Shown here piece by piece: positions 27,484 to 34,089 of a stretch of DNA of 64,000 bases. Numbering within the stretch: position 1 is the first letter of the stretch; each line of letters begins with the position of its first letter. A program made the translations under genes and the position numbers. Source of the DNA: Mariprofundus sp. Its GTDB lineage: Bacteria > Pseudomonadota > Zetaproteobacteria > Mariprofundales > Mariprofundaceae. The notes beneath the pieces are model-generated. The model was not told the DNA's origin. It saw only the letters and a program-made list of their open reading frames with translations, and did no database searches. Location: NCBI GenBank assembly GCA_021772775.1, contig JAJFLH010000004.1, forward strand, positions 62,001 to 126,000. The letters run 5' to 3'.

Positions 27484-28011
27484 ATGTCATTTTATAAAGC
27501 AAATGAAGATGTGAAAAGTACTATCGATCAAGCCAGTGGTAATCAACAATGCTTTTGGTACTCGGTGAAATGCGCAAACGAAATATCTACAATAAACTTG
27601 GCTAAGCTTGGGGCTAAAGCGCCCTCGCAAATGGGAGGGAACGGATGCTCTATATGGAAGGATATGGCTGGTATGGGCCTAAATTTCTTAAGCGGTTTAG
27701 GTAAAGAGGCCATAATAAATGGCATAACGACAGCTATTGAACATAGCTTACCAACTATTCTGCTAACATCATGGAAGCAAGGAAAGAATAAAGGAAACCA
27801 TTGTGTATATATCTGTGGAATTAACGATGGTGTGATTGTCGCAAGAGATCAACAGAATCAACACAAGGTAATCACTTTTGATACAAATAATAAGCCGACT
27901 TGGAGTAGCATTGCTTGGGAAAATGGGAGAGTGTATACCCTAACGAGTATTTCAGTTGGTGGTGCCGACAAGGAAGCATTAAAGCCAGTGTACAAGGCAA
28001 TATACCCTTAG
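27484..28011 (+). CDS. Papain-like cysteine protease candidate (175 aa)
   Basis: Strong ribosome site GAAGGAGAG before the ATG. Near the N-terminus NQQCFWYS places a Gln-x-Cys-x-Trp-like nucleophile (Cys23), and GNHCVYICGINDGVIVARDQQN gives His106 with a following Asp122, the order seen in papain-fold and C39-like peptidases. No signal peptide; a mildly hydrophobic middle (about 62-82) contains several Gly. I do not recognise a named family. Its neighbours are other predicted hydrolases. Catalysis is inferred only from spacing and motif likeness. Confidence 0.55.
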   Translation: MSFYKANEDVKSTIDQASGNQQCFWYSVKCANEISTINLAKLGAKAPSQMGGNGCSIWKDMAGMGLNFLSGLGKEAIINGITTAIEHSLPTILLTSWKQGKNKGNHCVYICGINDGVIVARDQQNQHKVITFDTNNKPTWSSIAWENGRVYTLTSISVGGADKEALKPVYKAIYP

Positions 28012-28791
28012 TTGTGTTAGTTCCAGCTTGATCTGACAGCTAACTTGAACAGTGGGGAGGCAGTCTTTGAGATGGCACCAAGCTTTTGATATTGTAACGA
28101 GGTGCCTGAATTACTGTACGTCGCAAGCCTTGATGAACTACCACACTTGAAACAGATCTAGTAGAATAAAGGTAAGCTGTTGAAATAAAAGCTGAGAAGC
28201 ACCTTTTTGATATGAAAATGGTATTTCTAAAGGAGGAACCATGCCGTCTACCCTATGGAAGGGGGAGGTAGAGCAATGCAGGAGCCAAAGCCGAGGGCGA
28301 ATCGTCATCACACCTTGATAAGTTTGGCACATTACGTATAGCTGGCATAAAGGTGCTTTTTTGTTCAGGTTTGCAAAAGACTGGATGCGTTGAATTGGCT
28401 GGTTGGTTGTGGATGATGAATTCAATGTGATCTCAAAAAGCATTTAGTTGATTGTAGGCAGGATTGTGAAAGAAGATTGCGAAGCTTTTTTTGCGAGAGT
28501 TAGAGCTCATTTTCAATAAGTAAAAATCAACGTTTAAACTTTAATTAGCCATAAAAATACTGAACCCAATTGTTTTTATGGCTGAATTCTACAGATGGTC
28601 TGCTTGTTACAGATAAGAAGTACATTTATTTTCTATAACTAATCTGTTTTTTCATATAATACTACTGTTTTATATCAATTACACTGATGAAAAGATGAAG
28701 TTTGATTGTAAGCTAAGCTGCTGAATGGCCTCAGAAGGTCTATAAATCCAGCGAATGGATGCAAAATATAAGGGATCAATAGGAGAGATAA
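28012..28791. other. 780-nt gap without a convincing gene; structured RNA candidate
   Basis: Holds a 25-codon ORF at 28241-28318 behind a strong AAAGGAGG, enclosed by the complementary decamers AAGCACCTTT (28197-28206) and AAAGGTGCTT (28349-28358), the latter followed by T. A second inverted repeat is AGCCATAAAAA (28547-28557) with TTTTTATGGCT (28573-28583). The rest shows no coding signal on either strand. Confidence 0.4.
28197..28362 (+). ncRNA. Possible structured RNA, about 165 nt, ending in a T run
   Basis: The two ends are perfect 10-nt complements, the 3' one running into TTTTTT; inside are a strong ribosome site with a 25-codon ORF and smaller stems (CTACC with GGTAG, CCCT with AGGG). 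It could be an RNA gene, a leader with a small peptide, or a decayed element. No known class was recognised. Confidence 0.3.
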
Positions 28792-29046
28792 ATGGGAATA
28801 GGAAATATGATAGTAACTGAAGCTCATTATGGTACAGAGACAAAATCGAGTGATGTAACTGCGATTGTTAGTAAAAAGGTTTTATTGGGCAATAGTACGA
28901 TCTTGGTGAACAACAATACAATGCAAGGGGATCCACATTTTGGCGTTAGAAAAACGCTCACTGTTACTTATTATGAAGTTCAGGATGGTAGCAAAATTTT
29001 AACAAAAAGCGCACTCGAAGGTGAATCCTTGGACTTATCAAGCTAA
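28792..29046 (+). CDS. Small beta-rich protein (84 aa), DUF3395-like
   Basis: AGGAG lies about 8 nt before the ATG. The sequence pattern (VTEAHYGTETKSSDVTAIVS, ILVNNNTMQGDPHFGVRKTL, then TVTYY) resembles the short beta domain known from the C-terminus of DnaJC11 (DUF3395) and from small bacterial and fungal proteins with VNN-GDP-G-K-L-V-Y spacing. The resemblance is from memory and moderate. No signal peptide, no catalytic residues seen. It ends before a terminator and the IS element. Confidence 0.55.
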   Translation: MGIGNMIVTEAHYGTETKSSDVTAIVSKKVLLGNSTILVNNNTMQGDPHFGVRKTLTVTYYEVQDGSKILTKSALEGESLDLSS

Positions 29047-29153
29047 TTATCAGCGCTAAACTAGCCGCACTTATCTAAAGTCTTAATAAATGTAACTCTA
29101 GGGTCAGACTCGATTGATTTGAGTCCTTCCTAGGGGTGTATTATTTCAACAGT

Positions 29154-29187
29154 AAAAAAGCCGGCTCCTTAGGGAGGCGGCTTTTGC
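29154..29187 (+). terminator. Terminator at the edge of the IS element
   Basis: AAAAGCC-GCTCC...GGAGG-CGGCTTTT stem directly before the left IS end, so the insertion landed just downstream of the terminator of the small gene at 28792. Confidence 0.75.
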
Positions 29188-29190
29188 ATT

Positions 29191-29216
29191 GGTGAATCCA
29201 ACTAGTAAGTGCACCA
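29191..29216 (+). repeat. Left terminal inverted repeat of the IS30-type element
   Basis: 26 nt starting GGTGAATCCAAC; preceded by ATT at 29188-29190. Confidence 0.85.
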
Positions 29217-29296
29217 GTAGCTAAAAAATGAATACATAGAAGGAATTCTGATAGTGTGAGGTTACTACACAACGTCACCATCAGGAGATTCCTCCC

Positions 29297-30231
29297 ATGT
29301 TCCACACGCATCTTAGCGATCATAATTGATATGTCATTTCCCACTTGCATGGAAAGTTCAGTCGACGTGAGGTAGCTCGCTGAATAGGCAGACATCATAC
29401 CGTGAATTGAATCGCAATGGCAGCCCTCACAGCCGATACTGGTACTATTTTATAGACCCTATGGTTCGTAAGCGAAACCATCAGTCCAAACATCATTACA
29501 AACGATATAACAACAGATTGTATCAGTACGTTTGTCATCGAATTCGACAAGACTGGTCACCAGAACAGATCAGTAATTATTTAAAGAAAGAGTATCCCGA
29601 TGATTTAGAGATGAGTGTCAGCACAGAAGGTATTTATCGTTGGTTATATGAAGATACCATTGTTGGCGGAGAGTTGCATAAACACCTGCGTGGTTGCCAT
29701 AAAAAGAGGGAAAACAGCGTAGATACGGATATTTGCGTGGATTAATTCCAGGCCGAGTTAGCATTCATGAACGCCCTGAAGATATTGATTTACGTAACCG
29801 GATTGGCGATTGGGAGGGTGACACTGCAGTAGGCAGAAGGCGGTATAGCTACTCATGTGGAACGCAGTAGCAGGTATCTGATTGCTGCACGGCTGACAGA
29901 TAAAACGGCCAGTACATTCACAACTCAGACAACCAAAGCTTTCAGGGTGATTCCTCATGCTTTCAGGCACACCCTTATGTTGGATAAAGGGAAGGAAAAT
30001 GCATACTGTCTATTTCGCTGATCCGTACTCTTCATGACAACGTGGTTTAAATGAAAATACTAATGGTTTATTGCGACAGTATTTTCCTAAAGGGACTAGT
30101 TTTGAAGACATAACCGATGAAGAATTTGCCGAGGCGGTTCGAAAGATTAATCATAGACCTAGCAAGTGCCTCGGATATCTAAGGTCTCACGAAGCCTTCA
30201 ATTCGGCTAAAAGTGGTGCACTTACAACTTG
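29297..30231 (+). pseudogene. IS30-family transposase, disrupted
   Basis: Pieces in different frames line up with an IS30 transposase. First an N-terminal HTH (FHTHLSDHN, stop, then HLHGKFSRREVA). Next RELNRNG-type text and a long clean frame at 29407-29745 (DWSPEQISNYLKKEYP, STEGIYRWLYED). Then RIGDWEGDTAVG of the DDE domain, GTSFEDITDEEFAEAV and NHRPSKCLGY at the end. At least four frame changes or stops interrupt it. The ATG at 29297 has AGGAG 9 nt upstream. Confidence 0.85.
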
Positions 30232-30238
30232 AATTCAC
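30213..30238 (-). repeat. Right terminal inverted repeat of the IS30-type element
   Basis: The reverse complement starts GGTGAATTCAAG and matches the left end at 23 of 26 positions; followed by ATT at 30239-30241. Confidence 0.85.
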
Positions 30239-30500
30239 CATTTAAGTATAAAGCTTTAGGGGGCTACCATGCACAATCAGATGGTAGCCCCTGATTCTGC
30301 GAGATATTCAGATATGATGCATGTCTTTTATCTACTGTAAAAGCCAATATATCACTGTAAATAACAGTCAACTCTAATTGTAGATATTTTCCCTTAATAT
30401 TAATGTTTAGCTTGATCAGGTGAATTGAAAAGGTTCATTTGTTTGAACTTGTAGAAAATCACTGATGTCAAAATAATTATTTATTTGAGAGGGGAACAAT

Positions 30501-30716
30501 ATGGATGAAATTATTGATGGCAATCATGGTTGGCCTGTGACTACAGGTCGAATTACCACTCAACATGTCAAAGTCACTATGGCAGGAAACCAAGGATTTC
30601 AAGCCGTTACCGGAGCAAATGCAAGGCAAGGGCAAGCGCGTATTACTGGTAATTTGTACAATATTGAGTTGCCCGGTTTGCAAGCAGGGGGACTTGATGT
30701 TGAATTTCGTAGGTAA
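30501..30716 (+). CDS. Small protein of unknown function (71 aa)
   Basis: GAGAGGGG stands 6 nt before the ATG. Polar, Gly/Gln/Thr-rich, no signal peptide (TTGRITTQHVKVTMAGNQGF; ARQGQARITGNLYNIELPG). The alternating pattern suggests a small beta protein. I do not recognise it. It lies between the IS element and the decayed gene at 31061. Confidence 0.5.
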   Translation: MDEIIDGNHGWPVTTGRITTQHVKVTMAGNQGFQAVTGANARQGQARITGNLYNIELPGLQAGGLDVEFRR

Positions 30717-31060
30717 TAATCAGTAATGCCGAATGTGTTAAATTAGCATCCCTAATAAACAGAGAAAGGTGGCACTTTAGGTGTGTGGTGGTGAGGTCAA
30801 TTTTTGGGTTTTGAGCATAAGGCATTAAAGGGGGGGATTTCCTTCTTTGAAGCGGGTGAAGCCCTTGCCCCGATGGAATTCTCTGAATACTTTCTATCTC
30901 ATCAGCTTATATAACCTCTTATTGAGTCATAAGGAGAGAGTTTACTTATTAATAGCTGTTTGAAATCTCAAGGGGAGTTCTGTATCCCTGATCGGATTGA
31001 AATATATAAGTCTTGTATATGAATTAAGAATAACTACTGGAAAATGAAAGGAGCAGGGAA
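30717..31060. other. Gap, possible gene fragment
   Basis: No complete gene. A stretch near 30798-30914 reads LGFEHKALKGGISFFEAGE and on to a stop without any start or ribosome site; it may be the tail of a lost gene. Otherwise nothing is seen. Confidence 0.3.
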
Positions 31061-31329
31061 ATGAATAATCTTAACTTGTCGAATATAATTTGCGCCAATC
31101 GTGGGAGAATTGCTGAAGCAGTTTCTACTGGTGCAGCATTACTGTCTCTGCATTAGCAGATGTTACAAAAATTGCGAACTACGCAGCACCGGTCACCTCA
31201 AGATGGGTGGGGGCAATTGGCTATAGCCATGTTGCGAAAGATACCCTGTATGGCCACGCTGGTGTTCAAACTAACAATGCAATCTACCATGAAGAAGAAG
31301 AGATAGGGTGTATGATTGTGACAGTATAA
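31061..31329 (+). pseudogene. Small gene with a frameshift (about 88 aa if a -1 shift is made)
   Basis: AAAGGAG precedes the ATG at 31061; the frame stops at TAG 31154-31156 after 31 codons. A -1 shift near 31150 opens a clean frame to TAA 31327-31329 (ALADVTKIANYAAPVTSRW; GHAGVQTNNAIYHEEEEIG). The joined product would be a small protein without signal peptide. The family is not recognised. Real decay, programmed frameshift and sequence error all fit. Confidence 0.5.
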
Positions 31330-31798
31330 GCCATTAAATAATAGAGATCAGGAATACAATATTAGGCGATGGATTATTTCTACTCTCAGAAGAAGTAGTA
31401 GGGGCGGTCTTAACGTTTAAAAGAAAAATATCTCAACTGTAGATGAATATTTGGAAGTGAATATTAGACTGAGGTCTAGCGCATGTTTTGTGAGTCTCTG
31501 CTACATAGAAGGGGCACTGACAAGATGTGTTATGAAAAGAGTAGGCCGTGTGATAATTATGCCTAACTTCTCAAAACTACTGAGGCCTTCCACGTTATAT
31601 GGACTTTTTTTCTGACTGAGACTTAAGGTTTATGCCTATTCTAAGTAAGTGTTTAATTTTCGTTTTTTATTGCGTTTATCATCAATGTTGATGATGACAA
31701 GAAATTTATTAGGGCGAAACTACTCAGTTGAGAAAGTGATTGGAATGCTTTCTTAAAGTTATAAGTAGAATTTAACTATATGGAGTAGAGAGGGTGGA
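31330..31798. other. 470-nt gap before the pepsin-avidin gene
   Basis: AT-rich with stops in all frames; no convincing gene, and no clear promoter or terminator found. Confidence 0.4.
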
Positions 31799-34057
31799 AT
31801 GTTTATGAAATTTAATTCAAAAGAAATACTTTTATGGGGTAATCATAATAAAAAACTAACTTTAGTCTGTTCTGTGATTTTACTGCTGAATATTACAACG
31901 TCTGTTTCTGCATCAGAGCATGAGGGTGTGGCAGGACAAAATACGGAAATAAAAAATTATCTCACACTACATTTGAATAGTGGAAAAATGGCCAACTATG
32001 GGGCAACCCCTTGGTATACTACCGATGTTTTGCTTGGTGCAAATAAAATGAAGTTTGCTTTGGATAGCGGCTCAAACTTCACATGGGCAACTTCAGCTTT
32101 GTGCATGACGGAAGCCTGTGATGCACAATTAAAAGTTAGCTCAAATCAGGAGGGCTTTTCCTGGCTCGATCCTTCAATCGTATCTCATAGTTTTGGGCCG
32201 TGGGGAACAATGCAGACGAGAACGGCGACGGTGAATTTTAAAATACCTGGAGCAGGAGGGCATACCGGAGAGATCGATCAAAAACTTACATTTTATGCTG
32301 CTGTAGATTACACGGGGAAAAAATTTCAGGATCTGACTTGGGGTGGGGGCATTAGTTTCCCATCGGAGAGCAGTGCCGTAGCAGGAGAAGGAGATAATAG
32401 ATCAGCTTTTTTAGTGCAGAAGCTTTTACAGGTAGGTGATATTACGCAACCTTCGTTTGCCGTTTATACCGATAGGAAACGTCATTATGGAGAGTTCTAT
32501 ATTGGAGGCGAAGACAAATCGAAATACAATGAGGCTTCGGAAGTCATATTGAAACCTAACCGGACGGGATCAATTGGTTTTATCTGGGGAACTAGCCTTC
32601 ATAAAGCAAGTTTGGGAAAGCAAGCTCTTCCATTGTTGAATAACGCCCGTTTTTATCTTGATTCTGGGTCCTCTCGCTTTAAAGGAGACAGCAACTTTAT
32701 TGTCCCCATTTTGGAGTTTCTATATCAACAGACATATAATGATCATGGCAGACAGGCTCCTGTGTTTGAAAAAGTGTTTGATGATCAGGGTAACTGGACC
32801 GGATTGGCCTATGTGAAAGGCATGAAGCCGTATAATGAGCTACCTGATTTTAATCTGACAATAGGCCAGAGCTGTAAAGGAATAGAAGGTAAGGCAGCCA
32901 TGGTTTCCCTTAGCCCGAAACAATATTCATATAAAGTGAAAGAGGGAGCCCAAAAAGGGCGCTGGGTTGTGGCTTTTTCTGTTCTCGATGGGGTTGGCGG
33001 ACTGTTGGTTGGCTCTACCTTCATGGATCTGTTGTTTACAAAGTTTGAGTATAAATACGATGCTAATTCAAATGAATTAACTCAGGGTAATATGTATCTC
33101 TATCAGAAGCGACAAGGTGAAGGCCCTTCTTCTTTTCAGTGCGTGGATATTCCAGAAAAATCCAAAGTGTTTAGCCCTCTCTCGGGCACTTGGTACAACT
33201 CATACTGCTCTCAGGTGGAACTAGCTGTTCATGAGGACGGGAAAATCAAAGGTGTCTATACATCACACACAGGATCTGTTGGCTCTTCCGATGTTATTGG
33301 CTTTTTAGGGCAACCGAAGGCATTTAAAAAAGGTTCTTCTGCAATTGTGGGGATTCCTGTTGCTATGGGAATTCAATGGCGTTTGATCACTGAAAAGCAA
33401 ACAGATGCAAATGCAACTTGGCATTGGATGTCCGGTTTTTCGGGGCAATATCAACCAGCCCAGCAGATCACTGAAGCAGGGCAAATGACATACTCTCTGC
33501 CAGAGACCTTATATCTTCTCAATGTGTTGAATGCAACGTCTCAGTTTCCTGGTTATAATGCTACATCGGCCTCTAAATTGTGGCCTGAGAATCTTAGCTT
33601 TCATAAAATCCCCGCTTCTTACTGTGCACCGGTTACACCACCAAAACGCCATGCTTTTACTCCATCAGCAAAGGATCATATCTCTGGAATATGGAAAAAT
33701 ATCAAAAACCAAGATGATGTTCTGGAAATGAGGTTGGATCCTGAGACCTTTGCTATAACGGGCACCCTGAAGAAAAATAATATTATATATAGGCTAACCG
33801 GTTTAGGGGACCCAATTGCAGTTAAATCACATACTAAACCATATGCTAAATTAGATAAGGTGTTTCAGCAGGGCGTAGTGCTCAGTTTCTCGTCTAAGAT
33901 AAAAGGTGAAAAGCTTATATCAATGGTTGGAGGGATCGATTTGACTTCAACCAAGCATATGTACTTATGGGTGTCGGAACTATCTTCAACGACCTGGACG
34001 AATCGTTTTACCCAGTCGACGTTTGATCAACAGCTTTGGACGAAAAAATCAAAATAA
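31799..34057 (+). CDS. Secreted pepsin-like aspartic protease fused to two avidin-like domains
   Basis: 752 residues. A signal peptide with a long n-region (hydrophobic core LVCSVILLLNITT, cut after SVSA) is followed by a two-lobed pepsin (A1) layout: catalytic Asp89 in FALDSGSNFTWA, second Asp288 in FYLDSGSSRFKG, and between them FAVYTDRKRHYGEFYIGGED, which matches the pepsin segment before the second lobe. From about 461 an avidin-like domain starts: LSGTWYN, IKGVYTSHTGSVG, AMGIQWRL and WMSGFSGQYQ follow the streptavidin order, though the Trp of the TQWLL strand is Leu/Tyr. From about 628 a second, more diverged unit repeats it (ISGIWKN, MYLWVSELSSTTW). Bacterial pepsins are rare; this fusion is not one I know. 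32 nt before the ATPase gene. Confidence 0.78.
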   Translation: MFMKFNSKEILLWGNHNKKLTLVCSVILLLNITTSVSASEHEGVAGQNTEIKNYLTLHLNSGKMANYGATPWYTTDVLLGANKMKFALDSGSNFTWATSALCMTEACDAQLKVSSNQEGFSWLDPSIVSHSFGPWGTMQTRTATVNFKIPGAGGHTGEIDQKLTFYAAVDYTGKKFQDLTWGGGISFPSESSAVAGEGDNRSAFLVQKLLQVGDITQPSFAVYTDRKRHYGEFYIGGEDKSKYNEASEVILKPNRTGSIGFIWGTSLHKASLGKQALPLLNNARFYLDSGSSRFKGDSNFIVPILEFLYQQTYNDHGRQAPVFEKVFDDQGNWTGLAYVKGMKPYNELPDFNLTIGQSCKGIEGKAAMVSLSPKQYSYKVKEGAQKGRWVVAFSVLDGVGGLLVGSTFMDLLFTKFEYKYDANSNELTQGNMYLYQKRQGEGPSSFQCVDIPEKSKVFSPLSGTWYNSYCSQVELAVHEDGKIKGVYTSHTGSVGSSDVIGFLGQPKAFKKGSSAIVGIPVAMGIQWRLITEKQTDANATWHWMSGFSGQYQPAQQITEAGQMTYSLPETLYLLNVLNATSQFPGYNATSASKLWPENLSFHKIPASYCAPVTPPKRHAFTPSAKDHISGIWKNIKNQDDVLEMRLDPETFAITGTLKKNNIIYRLTGLGDPIAVKSHTKPYAKLDKVFQQGVVLSFSSKIKGEKLISMVGGIDLTSTKHMYLWVSELSSTTWTNRFTQSTFDQQLWTKKSK

Positions 34058-34089
34058 AGCATGGCTATTCGTGAATTTTGGGAGGGTGA

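Larger units (their letters stand above)
29191..30238 (+). mobile_element. Decayed IS30-family insertion sequence, 1048 bp
   Basis: Ends are 26-bp imperfect inverted repeats (23 of 26 match), beginning GGTGAAT and including GTAAGTGCACCA. The base triplet ATT flanks both ends, a likely 3-bp target duplication, as expected for IS30. Inside is an IS30-type transposase broken by several frameshifts and stops, so the copy cannot move by itself. Confidence 0.85.

Noticed and set aside
28138-28443. 101-aa minus-strand frame in the 780-nt gap
   Set aside because: No ribosome site, no motif, composition not protein-like.
30798-30914. Short frame in the gap after 30717
   Set aside because: No start or ribosome site; at most a gene fragment, so only noted in the gap entry.
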